NCBI GenBank assembly: GCA_017512425.1
Contig: JAFWGI010000016.1
Coordinates: 62,001 to 126,000, forward strand
Direction: 5' to 3'
DNA: 64,000 nt
From: Hyphomicrobium sp.
GTDB lineage: Bacteria > Pseudomonadota > Alphaproteobacteria > Rhizobiales > Hyphomicrobiaceae
Shown here: piece by piece, positions 35,755 through 44,428 of the stretch
How the letters are laid out: each line of letters opens with the position of its first letter
Numbering within the stretch: the stretch's first letter is position 1
Notes under the pieces: generated by a model
Seen by the model: the letters and a program-made list of their open reading frames with translations, nothing else
Told to the model about the DNA's origin: nothing
Database searches by the model: none
Position numbers and translations under genes: made by a program

Positions 35755-35933
35755 GAGCCCGCCTCCTCTTCGAACAGTGCGAAGTGTCCGGTCTCGACGC
35801 GGCCGTCACGGCAGCGGAAGGCGGTTTCACCATCGAGATCGTAGAGATCGTTGGCGCGCAGGATCGTATTTTCGATACGGGCCTCGTAGGGGTCGGCAGC
35901 AAGCCGGCGGGGCATGGTGGTGAAGGGGTTCAT
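35751..35933 (-). CDS. small hypothetical protein, 60 residues
   Basis: This 60-residue protein (MNPFTTMPRRLAADPYEARIENTILRANDLYDLDGETAFRCRDGRVETGHFALFEEEAGS) is acidic at the C-terminus and has no known motif. It is linked by 4-bp ATGA overlaps to both neighbours, which is the main evidence that it is a real gene. Confidence 0.5.
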   Translation of the reverse strand: MNPFTTMPRRLAADPYEARIENTILRANDLYDLDGETAFRCRDGRVETGHFALFEEEAGS

Positions 35934-36148
35934 TGCTGAGCCCCTTTGTCTTCTGCGTCCTTCTCTGAGAACTCGCGGACCACGACTTTATTGGTCAGGG
36001 GCAGAGCATCGAGCATTAGGGACAAGCCTTTTCCGTCTCTGTTTTGCCAGGCGGCGCCGATCTTGATCCAGCGGGCATTGTCGCCGTCGCCCTGCACCAC
36101 GTAAATGCCGTGCGTCGGGGCCTTCTTTTCTTTGGGTTGCTTCTTCAT
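35930..36148 (-). CDS. small hypothetical protein, 72 residues
   Basis: The start is the ATG at 36148 (MKKQPKEKKAPTHGIYVVQGD). A basic Lys-rich N-terminus precedes a compact beta-rich segment (WIKIGAAWQNRDGKGLSLMLDALPLTNKVVVREF), which resembles small proteins on rhizobial conjugative elements. The function is unknown. It is the first gene of a coupled three-gene unit running to 35419. Confidence 0.55.
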   Translation of the reverse strand: MKKQPKEKKAPTHGIYVVQGDGDNARWIKIGAAWQNRDGKGLSLMLDALPLTNKVVVREFSEKDAEDKGAQQ

Positions 36149-36477
36149 TCTAATCACTCCGTTTTTTATTCGGCCCGACACCACGTCAGGCCTTGATGGG
36201 GGCTTGAGGAACCTGGCTCGGGGAGCGGGTCAAACGCAGCGCGTAGCGCTCCGAAGGGGCGGAGCTGCACAAGGCGAAGCCGCGGAAGCGAGCCGCGTTG
36301 ACCCATAGCGATCGAGCCCGGTTAGACCCCATCCAAGAAAGGCCTTACGTGATGCCGGACGAAGGTTTGAAGCGGGTGATGCAGGAACAAACCAAACTTA
36401 ACAGAAGCCTTTGACCTGTCGGCGCGGGGCGCAAGCACAGGTGGCACCGGTTTTGAGGAGAGTTGACCGGCGCAGCC
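36149..36477. repeat. non-coding region with an 85-bp structured element
   Basis: No gene is seen. An element at 36220-36304 opens with the 14-bp direct repeat ggggagcgggtcaa (also at 33173) and is closed by gggtcaa (36227-36233) pairing with ttgaccc (36298-36304). Inside are the stem gctccg-aagggg-cggagc (36248-36265) and GC-rich gaagcc/ggaagc tracts. It could form a structured RNA or a protein-binding site. It lies at the right border of the transfer module. Confidence 0.4.
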
Positions 36478-36867
36478 CATAAACAGTAGACTGAATATCG
36501 GCTTGCACTGTCCTGAAATCGTCCAGCCGCAGAATCTTGCCGCGCTTGGCACGGCGTATCCCGACCTGGATATGCGCTTCTTCACGGTGCATCGCTCCAA
36601 AGGCCTTGAGGCTGATCACGGCATCATCCTGCGTGCTGCGCGCGCGCGAATGGGTTTCCATCCGAAATAATCGACGACTCTCTTCTCGATCTGGTTTTAC
36701 CGGATCCAGAGGCGTTTGAGCATGCTGAAGAGCGTCGGCTCTTCTATGTGGCCTTAACGCGGGCCCGGCATTCGGTAACAATTTTGGTCGACCGGGACGC
36801 TCCGTCGGTCTTCGCCACAGAGATTCTGGAGGACAACAAGTATGGCGCCATTCGGCTCGCCGAGTAA
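36478..36867 (+). pseudogene. C-terminal fragment of a UvrD/HelD-type helicase, frameshifted
   Basis: The frame before 36670 reads NLAALGTAYPDLDMRFFTVHRSKGLEADHGIIL, which is helicase motif V of UvrD-family enzymes (TVHRSKGLEAD). It then meets a stop at 36668-36670. A shift of frame continues as DDSLLDLVLPDPEAFEHAEERRLFYVALTRARHSVTILVDRD with motif VI (EERRLFYVALTRA) and ends at the taa at 36865-36867. The whole N-terminal ATPase part is missing. It is a decayed remnant of a superfamily 1 helicase, a trace of older cargo. Confidence 0.8.
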
Positions 36868-37007
36868 TGAGAACGTCGGTGGCGATCCAGGTAGAGGGCT
36901 CTTACTCTCGAAGGGGTCCGGCGCGGCGAGACCAGATATGCAATTGTGCAAATGTAGGTTTGCAATGACAAGTGAATAGCCGCATCTTTCCGAAGAAGGA
37001 ACGCTGC

Positions 37008-37337
37008 ATGGGCGAGGACGACGCGATCCAGAATGCAATCGATGTGGTTTCGGCATTCTTCGACGTGTCGATCGCGGACATGGCATCAGAACGGCGGTCG
37101 CGGAGCGTTCACCGCGCACGTTGTTTCGGGATCTATCTAGCGCACATGGCAGGAGCGGACGCACAGGAGATCGGCCGGCGGTTTGGCAGAGACCAGAACA
37201 TGGTTCTGGCCATCTGCCGGGCAATCGGGAACGAGGTGTCCCGCGATCAGGAACAAGCGAGGCAACTGAGTGTCCTCATAGATGCCTGCGCTTCAGCCTC
37301 CGAAAGCCGCAACTGGCTCAATCGACCAACGACCTGA
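37008..37337 (+). CDS. DnaA domain IV-like DNA-binding protein
   Basis: This protein of about 109 residues is compared with the C-terminal DNA-binding domain of replication initiator DnaA. The matching part is VSAFFDVSIADMASERRSRSVHRARCFGIYLAHMAGADAQEIGRRFGRDQNMVLAICRAIG, which follows the DnaA signature of an Arg-Ser helix and then the EIGRRFGRD recognition loop. The AAA+ domain is absent, so it cannot initiate replication by itself; it could bind DnaA-box-like sites as a regulator. I chose the ATG at 37008, preceded by gaagga; a GTG at 36972 is also open. It converges on the AAA protease gene with a 20-bp overlap. Confidence 0.7.
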   Translation: MGEDDAIQNAIDVVSAFFDVSIADMASERRSRSVHRARCFGIYLAHMAGADAQEIGRRFGRDQNMVLAICRAIGNEVSRDQEQARQLSVLIDACASASESRNWLNRPTT

Positions 37338-38688
37338 CAGGCCTCCCACTCCCGACAAGCGAGCGTATTTCGGCCTCTGCGAGGCACCGACGCTCTATCA
37401 GGGCATCAGTGACAGCGATGACAGCAGTAGCGTCATTCGTAATGAGAGCTCGCGCTTCTGCGTAAGCTGCCGATAGGATGACATCGACTTCCTTCGCCAT
37501 GGCACCGCGATAGGGGAGCGCGGGACGTTCCATAACCGAGGTTCCGTACCAGACGATGGAAGAGGTTTCGCCAAGACCCAGGTTTGCGATCGCATCGATA
37601 GCCGCACGCGTAGCTGCTGCCAAGTCAGAGGAGGGGCCTCCGCCGGCACCGCCGCTGATCGAACCGAGCAGAACTTCTTCGGCAGCGCGTCCGGCCAGCA
37701 GGACCGTCAGCGTCTTCGTAAAGCTGTCACGGGTTATCAGCTGATGGCCTGAACCGATAAAGGTGCGTCCCGATCCTCCCCCACGATCAATAATTGAAAC
37801 ATGCATGCCGTCGGCCTTCTCCAGCCGAACGGCGGCGACTGCGTGTCCTGCCTCATGGATGGCGACACGCCTGTCTTCGTCGACGTCACGCTTCCTCGGC
37901 TCAAGGACCGCATAGAAATCTTCAATATTAAGCGTTCGTTTGAGGATACGGGCGTGCCTGCGCGCGTCGCGCACCAGCTTGCCAAGATCGGCGCCGGTCA
38001 TCCCGAAGCAGCTCACCGAAAAACGCGAAAGATCGCCCAGGCGATCTACCTCAGCTTGCTCGAGGTGAAAACGCAAGATTTGCGGAATGTCGCCCGAGCC
38101 GGGCATTGGCACATAAATCAGTCGGTCGAGCCTGCCGGCGCGCAGCAACGCAGGATCGAGGCGGGATGGGTCATTGCAGATGCCGATGACAGCCACGCCC
38201 TGTCGGGCGATAGCGCCACTCAGGCGCTCCAGCAGTGCATTGACGACGGGTATCCACCAATCCTGCCGATCGTCGCCGGGACGGCGCGTGGGAATGCTGT
38301 CGAGTTCATCGATTGCAAGAATGCACGGGGCGTGCGATTCCGCGGCCCTGAAATCCAGCTCCATTGCACCCAGGACGTCGCCAAGGTGACCTTCGCGGTG
38401 TCGTTGCCACCGCGCGTAGGATGCCGCGATCAACGGAACTTCGCAGCTTGCGGCGAGAGCTTTGGCAAACGTCGACTTGCCCGTGCCGGGAGGCCCGTGG
38501 ACGACAACTCCGGGATCAACATCCTCCCACCGTATTCTGTTTTCACGAAACGCCAACAGATCCTGCGCGAATGCCTCGCCCCAGGTCCGCAATTCGGACA
38601 TGCCGGCGAGATCACAAAGCTTGGGGGATTCGGGTCTTAGAAGAGGGGAACAGCCGATCAGGGGCGGCCGCGGTCGTTTGTCTGCCAT
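37318..38688 (-). CDS. soluble FtsH-like AAA+ ATPase with M41 peptidase domain
   Basis: This 456-residue protein has an AAA+ module with Walker A GPPGTGKS (65-72), Walker B CILAIDELDS (122-131) and the second region of homology RLDPALLRAGRLDRLIYVP (about 177-194). An M41-type peptidase domain follows with HEAGH (278-282) and the third-ligand Asp in PSSDLAAATRA (Asp354). Unlike FtsH it has no N-terminal transmembrane segments. The role may be regulated proteolysis on the mobile element or defence. The start has a ggaag ribosome site. Confidence 0.8.
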   Translation of the reverse strand: MADKRPRPPLIGCSPLLRPESPKLCDLAGMSELRTWGEAFAQDLLAFRENRIRWEDVDPGVVVHGPPGTGKSTFAKALAASCEVPLIAASYARWQRHREGHLGDVLGAMELDFRAAESHAPCILAIDELDSIPTRRPGDDRQDWWIPVVNALLERLSGAIARQGVAVIGICNDPSRLDPALLRAGRLDRLIYVPMPGSGDIPQILRFHLEQAEVDRLGDLSRFSVSCFGMTGADLGKLVRDARRHARILKRTLNIEDFYAVLEPRKRDVDEDRRVAIHEAGHAVAAVRLEKADGMHVSIIDRGGGSGRTFIGSGHQLITRDSFTKTLTVLLAGRAAEEVLLGSISGGAGGGPSSDLAAATRAAIDAIANLGLGETSSIVWYGTSVMERPALPYRGAMAKEVDVILSAAYAEARALITNDATAVIAVTDALIERRCLAEAEIRSLVGSGRPVRSLVD

Positions 38689-38973
38689 GAAGCTTCCTCC
38701 AGCGTTAAAGCAAGCGCTTTCGCCTGCATCAGGAAGCTTTGTGAAAAACGAGGAACGCTTGATGTATTTGCCGTCGAAGGCAAAATTTTGACGACAGAAT
38801 CAGCTGCGAGATATCACTCTGTTCCGAACATGCGCGAACGTGGGCTAACCTGGAGTCTAACCCGCCCAGCCTCAACTGATGAAAGTGGACTATTTGAAAG
38901 CGATACTTCCCAAATTCGCGCGGACACGCTCTGATCGGCTTGAATTATTTTTGATGTGGTTCCTGAGGCAAAC

Positions 38974-39606
38974 ATGTTTGATGATCTGATTACATATCAC
39001 GTGCCACCGCCCAACCGCGTCATTGCCTGTGAAGCCGACGTTGAGCATCACCTGTCAGAAGCCGCGGTGATGCTCGCGTTCGCCATGCACCTGCTGCGCA
39101 CAGTGCCAGGTCTAATGCATGTTGAGATCCATCCAGACGGCGAGCACGGCAAACGCTTTGATTTTCAAGGCTGGCTGCAGACCCACGATTTCACGATGAT
39201 GAGTCCATTGGGCTCGACCAGCTACGGCGGCACGTATTCGGACAAGGCCGGGCGTACATTGACGGTGAGCTTGATCCCCGGACGAGGCGATGTCGTCGCA
39301 GAAATGGATGGGCAGAGCTTCGTTGCAGAGTGCAAGGGGGGCGTGATCAATACCAAGCACTCCGGCCAGACCTCCAGACTACGCAAAGGCCTGTGCGAGA
39401 CGGTGGGTCTATCGCTCGCCACACCCATAGTAGTTGGAAGGCGTCAGTTCGTTGTCGTTCCGAAAACGCGGACGACAGAGGTCCTCGCTCGTAAAATGGC
39501 TCATCGCGCCCAGCAGGCTGGAATCTCGATTGCGCTGGTCGACGGTCGGGGAAATATTTTTGACATCCGGGCGGATGACGCGCCCGAAATGAACGCAACG
39601 CCATGA
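38974..39606 (+). CDS. nuclease-like hypothetical protein
   Basis: This 210-residue protein starts at the ATG at 38974 (gagg upstream). It contains GRGDVVAEMDGQSFVAECKGGVINTKH at about residues 110-136, which fits the Asp...Glu-x-Lys core of PD-(D/E)XK nucleases. A later segment VVVPKTRTTEVLARKMAHRAQQAGISIALVDGRGNIF resembles the end of restriction-like folds that read endonuclease domains. No recognition domain is evident. It is followed 49 bp later by a DUF2971 gene in the same orientation, so the two may act together. The family is not recognised with certainty. Confidence 0.6.
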   Translation: MFDDLITYHVPPPNRVIACEADVEHHLSEAAVMLAFAMHLLRTVPGLMHVEIHPDGEHGKRFDFQGWLQTHDFTMMSPLGSTSYGGTYSDKAGRTLTVSLIPGRGDVVAEMDGQSFVAECKGGVINTKHSGQTSRLRKGLCETVGLSLATPIVVGRRQFVVVPKTRTTEVLARKMAHRAQQAGISIALVDGRGNIFDIRADDAPEMNATP

Positions 39607-39655
39607 GCGTGGCCCTTGCGCGGGCACAAGATTTGGGATCGGGAAGGGGAACGTG

Positions 39656-40294
39656 ATGGGGGCAGTCAGGCTGATGCGGTACACCAATCTCGCATCGACA
39701 ATTCACATCCTACGGAATAATTGTCTGACGCTACTAAGTCCCAAAACCTGGAATGACCAAAACGATTCTGCTTACATCGCGGAGTACAAGAGACGGAAGA
39801 AAGCCAAAAGCGTCCTAGCGCTTTGCTTCACGGAGACAATCGAGACCTATCACCATTGGAGCACTTTCGCACCTGGATGCGACGGGGTGTGTATCGAGTT
39901 TGACAGACATGCGCTGATTGATGCTGTCCAGAATGACCCGGACGTCAAGGCCGAGTATGTGCGTTACAGCACGATTGATGATGTCGAGCACGACCCGCCG
40001 GGAGATGACGAGCTGCCTTTTCTCAAGCGTTTGCCTTACGAGCCGGAGAAAGAGTTCCGCATCATCTTCATGAGCACCAAGGTGAATACAGAGGCGAAAC
40101 GACTTCCAATATTGCTGACGGCAATCAAGCACATCACATTGAGCCCATGGATGCCTGAGGCGCTTGAGGCGTCAGTAACTGCGACCCTTAAAAGCATCCC
40201 GGAATGCGACGCCATCCCGATGCACCGTTCAACGCTGCTTAACAATGAGGATTGGAGGAAAGCAGTTGAGCCGGACCTCCTATCGACGGTGTAG
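39656..40294 (+). CDS. DUF2971 domain protein
   Basis: This 212-residue protein has the DUF2971 hallmarks: RYTNLASTIHILRNNCLTLLSPKTWNDQNDSAY at the start, VLALCFTETIETYHHWSTFAPGCDGVCIEFD in the middle and LPYEPEKEFRIIFMS later. DUF2971 proteins often sit in defence islands and their activity is not established. The start is the ATG at 39656 with an aagggga site. The gene follows the nuclease-like gene and precedes a convergent ArdC gene. Confidence 0.8.
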   Translation: MGAVRLMRYTNLASTIHILRNNCLTLLSPKTWNDQNDSAYIAEYKRRKKAKSVLALCFTETIETYHHWSTFAPGCDGVCIEFDRHALIDAVQNDPDVKAEYVRYSTIDDVEHDPPGDDELPFLKRLPYEPEKEFRIIFMSTKVNTEAKRLPILLTAIKHITLSPWMPEALEASVTATLKSIPECDAIPMHRSTLLNNEDWRKAVEPDLLSTV

Positions 40295-40406
40295 TCCGTC
40301 TCGCGTCCGCTCGCCAACGATGCAGCTCTTATTGCGACACAGCAGGCTGCTAAACGCTACTGGACAATTCAAAGAGGCCGTTCGGAGTCTCGCTGAACGC
40401 AACCTG

Positions 40407-41306
40407 CTAAGCGGTCAGCTGCGATCGCTTTAAGTAAGCCACGGCTTCCGAAGCCTTCGCAGCGGCCGTGAAGATAGCGCGGTTGTCATCCTTCATCAGC
40501 TTGAGCCATTGCGCGAGGTACTGCGCATGATCGGTGCGTATGTCCTGCGTGATGCCAAGCTCGCTGCACAGGAAGGCGGAAGCGATCTCAGCGATCAGTT
40601 CTTCAGCTGCGTATGCAGCATCGCCAAATCGCTTACCCAATTGTCGGCCCAGCCGTTTGGGGGCGGCCGTCCAGTGGGTTAGCTCATGAACAATGGTGGC
40701 ATAGTAACCTTCGGTGCGCGTCATCGTATCGGTGCCGCTGAACAGGTTCTCATCCGGCATCTGGCTATGATCGGTGGAAGGCCGATAGAAGGCGCGGTCG
40801 CCGCCATGCTCGATGCGGGCACCCGTTGCAGTGATGAAGCGATCCACGGCATCAAGCCGTTCGATTGGGCCAAGCGGAGCCGGGGCATCCGGCAACTCAT
40901 AGCCGTCAACCTGGCTGGCATTGAAAACGTATGACGCACGAGCCACGCGGCGCTTGCCGTCATCGTCAGCAACATCAGGTTTAGGCTCGGCTTCGTACTC
41001 CTTATAGAAGACGACGAGAGACGACTTCTCGCCCTTGCGCACCTGAGCACCAAGCTGGGACCATTGCCGGTAGGTCGCCCAGACCGGGGTGGAGAAGCCT
41101 TGCACTTCGGCAGCTATCCAGAGGCTTACAATGTTGATGCCGTTATAGGCTTTACCGGTGAACGCATTGTTCGGCGAAAACAAAGGAGCCGATGACCGTC
41201 GCCAGGGCATGGATGGCTTGCCGGGATCGGCCTCGATAGCGGCTATGAGCTTATTGGTAATTTCCGAGTGGATGTCCTGGCGCGGCGCGCGTGATGGATT
41301 GGACAT
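40407..41306 (-). CDS. ardC: ArdC-type antirestriction protein with zincin domain
   Basis: This 299-residue protein (start ATG 41306) has an N-terminal ArdC domain that binds single-stranded DNA (SEITNKLIAAIEADPGKPSMPWR, AYNGINIVSLWIAAEVQGFSTPVWATYRQWSQLGAQVRKGEKS). A C-terminal zinc-metallopeptidase-like domain follows with HELTHWTAAPKRLGR and the second Glu region YAAEELIAEIASAFL. ArdC protects incoming DNA from restriction and accompanies conjugative elements. Its presence agrees with a transferable island that also encodes a restriction enzyme. Confidence 0.9.
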   Translation of the reverse strand: MSNPSRAPRQDIHSEITNKLIAAIEADPGKPSMPWRRSSAPLFSPNNAFTGKAYNGINIVSLWIAAEVQGFSTPVWATYRQWSQLGAQVRKGEKSSLVVFYKEYEAEPKPDVADDDGKRRVARASYVFNASQVDGYELPDAPAPLGPIERLDAVDRFITATGARIEHGGDRAFYRPSTDHSQMPDENLFSGTDTMTRTEGYYATIVHELTHWTAAPKRLGRQLGKRFGDAAYAAEELIAEIASAFLCSELGITQDIRTDHAQYLAQWLKLMKDDNRAIFTAAAKASEAVAYLKRSQLTA

Positions 41307-41641
41307 GTTTGCCTCCTTCGTCTCTGACGACCCGCGTGATTGCGGGCTTGATGCCGGACGAAAGCGGAGGCGAATGAGCAGGCGCGGAACCGAGCCGCAG
41401 GCGAGGCGGCCGGCGGAGCCGAAAGCCGAGGGCGAAGCCCTTGCAGCGTTTGCGCGCCACCGCAAAGTCGGCGTCATGGAGCCCGTTACGTGGACCGTCC
41501 TGAGCAGAAGGCCGACGGATCCATTACCCTTGATCTTGCGCTATCCATCCGCAGGATCGACAATGGACAAGCCTGTTCATCGAGCAGTCGCGTTTTGGCC
41601 ATAGTCTTTTGACAATTTTTGTGTCGAAAGGTTACTGCACG
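41307..41641. other. non-coding region between ardC and the merR-like gene
   Basis: No gene is seen. The left half is GC-rich with repeated gcgaagcc/gcgaggcgg-type tracts resembling the element at 36220-36304. Just before the MerR-like gene is an imperfect dyad, tttgaca (41608-41614) with tgtcgaaa (41622-41629), a plausible promoter or operator for that gene. Confidence 0.4.
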
Positions 41642-42031
41642 ATGACGCTTCGAGAACTAGCCAAGCTCACCGCCACCCCGGAACGGCAGATCCGTTTCAT
41701 GATAGCGGAGGGTTTCGTGCCCGCTCCGACTGGTGGCCGGACCTATGCTGACTACGGGGAGGAACACGTTACGGCGGTGCGCCGGTATACCAAGCTGCGG
41801 GAGCAGGGGCTTCCGCCGCAGGCCATCCGGGTCTTGTCCTCGGAAGTTTCGACGGTTCCTTTCTCGATCGGGCCCGGCATTTCACTCCATGTCGAGACCT
41901 CCCTTTTAGGGAGCAAGCATGACGTGAACGCCCTGACCGAGCGAGCACGCGAGGTATTCGTCGATCTCTTTGTGGAGCATGAACGAGATGGCAAAGCCAA
42001 ACCGGCTATACGAAAACGAACCCGTTCCTAG
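41642..42031 (+). CDS. MerR-family regulator
   Basis: This 129-residue protein has an N-terminal MerR winged helix (TLRELAKLTATPERQIRFMIAEGFVPAPTGGRTYADYGEEHVTAVRRYTKLREQGLPPQAI). A short C-terminal part follows, with no cysteine pattern for a metal. The start is the ATG at 41642. The gene overlaps the following VIT/vWA gene by about 50 bp, so the pair is co-expressed. It probably regulates its own operon from the dyad just upstream. Confidence 0.8.
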   Translation: MTLRELAKLTATPERQIRFMIAEGFVPAPTGGRTYADYGEEHVTAVRRYTKLREQGLPPQAIRVLSSEVSTVPFSIGPGISLHVETSLLGSKHDVNALTERAREVFVDLFVEHERDGKAKPAIRKRTRS

Positions 42032-44246
42032 AACATCGCCGCTATCAAGGACGCATTACGCCGTCTGGATTTCTGGCGGCCTCGCCGACGTCGCCCTGAC
42101 CCGGACGTTCCGGAACACCGAAGCGCACAGCATCGAAGGAGTGCTGACATTTCCTCTCCCCATCCACGCCGTGCTTTACGAACTCGAAGCCCGTATTGAT
42201 GGTCGCGTTTTACGTGCCGTTACGGAAGCCAGGGGCGAGGCAAGGGACACCTACGAAGACGCAGTGGAAGCAGGGCACACAACCATCCTGCATGAAGAAG
42301 TCCTCCGCGGCATTCACCAGATTTCTCTGGGTCAGCTTCATCCCGGAGCTGACATCGCCGTGACGGCGCGCTTCGCTATCGCCTTGAGCGCAATCGACGG
42401 AATTATCAGCCTTCGCGTGCCGACGACAGTCGGAGATATCTATGGGAGGTCCAATCTTTTTGAATGCGATGAGCTCGTACACTCAGATTCTCCGCAGGCG
42501 GCAACGATCAACGCAGCGATCGACAGCGGTACCTTGCGGGTGAACGGACGACCGATGGTAGGCGTCCCCGAGATAATCTCGCTGAATGCCCCCATAGATA
42601 TCGTGGTCGAGGGATGGAAGCCCCGAGAGCTTAAGGGCGTCGCAGCAGACGGCCGCCAAGTCAGCCTGAAGATGACACCGGCTATGGCAGGCGAGCGCCC
42701 GCTGAACATGGCCGTTCTCGTCGATTGCTCAGGCTCGATGAACGAAGCATGGTCGAACAATGCCTCGAAAACCAAATATCACGTCGTTCGCGACGCGCTC
42801 GGCGGCATGCGAACGGCCTTTACATCGCGCGACCACGTCGAGTTGTGGGATTTTCAGGATGACGCGGTACGCGTCGGTGCGACGCCCGAAGAAGACTGGG
42901 CCAATATCCTCATGCACATGCGCACGCCCGGCGGGGGTACGGAAATCGGTGCTGCTATTATAGCGGCGCAGGCAGAACGCAGACTGCAGGACGTGCTACT
43001 CATCACCGACGGGAAGAGTCATGCGTTGCCGATCCAGTATCTTGCCCGATCCGGTACCCGCTTCAGCGTCGTCCTGATTGGCGACGACAGCCTCGAGGCG
43101 AATGTCGGTCATTTGGCCGCTTTGACGGCAGGGCAGGTTCTGGTGCCCGTCGAACAGTCGCAGATAGCTTTTGCGCTTAAGGACGCTCTCGGTCATCTAC
43201 GGCATCCACCCGAACGCTCGTCCGGGCCGGGCGTAGAGACCCAGCGCGGTGGCATGATGGTTACAGCTCGTTGGAAGTCATCGAGCAGCGAAACCATGGA
43301 GCAAGGCAATCGGGCGGTCGCCGCTTATGCGGCAAGCCTGATGCTATCGTCTCTATCTAACGACGAGGCGTCACGGCTTGCCATAACCGAGGGACTTGTG
43401 ACCCACCTGACGAGCCTTGTGCTTGTTGACCGGGATGGCGTTCAGCGCAAAGCGCCTCCCCAGATGGTGAAGCTTCCGTTGTACTCGCCGGTACAGGCTT
43501 CACGCTGCGCCATGATGAGCTATCGCGCGCGTGCAAGCACGCCCTTTAGAGCCGGGCCGTCGACACCGAAGGTTAGTCGATACCATGATCTTGCAGCAGT
43601 CCTGGACTGGCATGAACTTGAGGAACGGGAGCCGTTTGCGGTATCCGAGGACGACGTAGCCGATCACCGCGATCCGCTCCTGCCCGCCGCTGCAGAAAAG
43701 CTGAAGATAGAGCCGCATATTTTGCTGCTCTGGATACTCGCAGAAATATCGAAGCCGCATGAGATTGCGGCTGAGGAAGTGCAGCATCGCTTGCTCGAAG
43801 GCCTGAAGCCGGCAATGCAGGCTGAGATCGCCGTAGTAGGACTTGATATCCTCGAAGCCGCAAAGCTACGGACAGTTAGACAAAGAGAGAAAGACAACTT
43901 TAAGCCTCAGCTCATTGCCAAGCCGAATTCGGCAGTCCTATTGGCCCGACGCATCCCTTGGGAGGATCAATTCCAAGATCTCATCGAAGGGGACATTTCC
44001 GGCTTAACGGACGAAGTCGCCGAAGCCGTGCAGCGTCTTGCTGACCATCAGGATATGCTTGCCACCGCCAAAGGCGTTGGCAGGTCGCCCTTGCCGACGG
44101 TGCTTGGTCTCCTTGCCCGCCTGATAAAATGCGAGGATCTGTACGCCGGAAAAGCCGAAGCGGAACTCTGGAAGAAAATGCCGATGGAGTCGTGGCTGTA
44201 CCTCACGAACGAGGGCACGAGGCTTCTTTGCAAACTGGCCCCCTGA
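41979..44246 (+). CDS. VIT plus von Willebrand A domain protein
   Basis: This protein of about 755 residues has an N-terminal VIT domain (YAVWISGGLADVALTRTFRNTEAHSIEGVLTFPLP, residues about 20-140). A vWA domain follows with an intact metal-ion-dependent adhesion site DCSGSMN at about residue 248, later TPGGGTEIG and LITDG. A long C-terminal region of about 350 residues is helical. There is no signal peptide or membrane anchor, so it appears cytoplasmic. It is coupled to a MerR-like regulator, and I know of VIT/vWA proteins of unclear function in bacteria. A metal-dependent chaperone-like or adaptor role is possible. The start is uncertain between ATGs at 41979 and 41988. Confidence 0.75.
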   Translation: MNEMAKPNRLYENEPVPRTSPLSRTHYAVWISGGLADVALTRTFRNTEAHSIEGVLTFPLPIHAVLYELEARIDGRVLRAVTEARGEARDTYEDAVEAGHTTILHEEVLRGIHQISLGQLHPGADIAVTARFAIALSAIDGIISLRVPTTVGDIYGRSNLFECDELVHSDSPQAATINAAIDSGTLRVNGRPMVGVPEIISLNAPIDIVVEGWKPRELKGVAADGRQVSLKMTPAMAGERPLNMAVLVDCSGSMNEAWSNNASKTKYHVVRDALGGMRTAFTSRDHVELWDFQDDAVRVGATPEEDWANILMHMRTPGGGTEIGAAIIAAQAERRLQDVLLITDGKSHALPIQYLARSGTRFSVVLIGDDSLEANVGHLAALTAGQVLVPVEQSQIAFALKDALGHLRHPPERSSGPGVETQRGGMMVTARWKSSSSETMEQGNRAVAAYAASLMLSSLSNDEASRLAITEGLVTHLTSLVLVDRDGVQRKAPPQMVKLPLYSPVQASRCAMMSYRARASTPFRAGPSTPKVSRYHDLAAVLDWHELEEREPFAVSEDDVADHRDPLLPAAAEKLKIEPHILLLWILAEISKPHEIAAEEVQHRLLEGLKPAMQAEIAVVGLDILEAAKLRTVRQREKDNFKPQLIAKPNSAVLLARRIPWEDQFQDLIEGDISGLTDEVAEAVQRLADHQDMLATAKGVGRSPLPTVLGLLARLIKCEDLYAGKAEAELWKKMPMESWLYLTNEGTRLLCKLAP

Positions 44247-44428
44247 ATCGAAGAGCTGAACCGCGGACGAACTCGTCCCGCTCGGCATACCGACGGCTGC
44301 CACAGCTGGATTCGTGACACCGGACCAAATAGCTCCCCTTCAAGTCTTCAAATCATCGGGGCATTGATACTGAAGCGCCATTGCAGGGACCTGAGCGCTC
44401 GGTCAGTATCGATGCAAGGGGAACAGAA

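Noticed and set aside
36322..36781. Two minus-strand open frames (36322-36600 and 36398-36781)
   Set aside because: They lie opposite the helicase remnant, which has recognisable motifs on the plus strand; the minus-strand translations have none.
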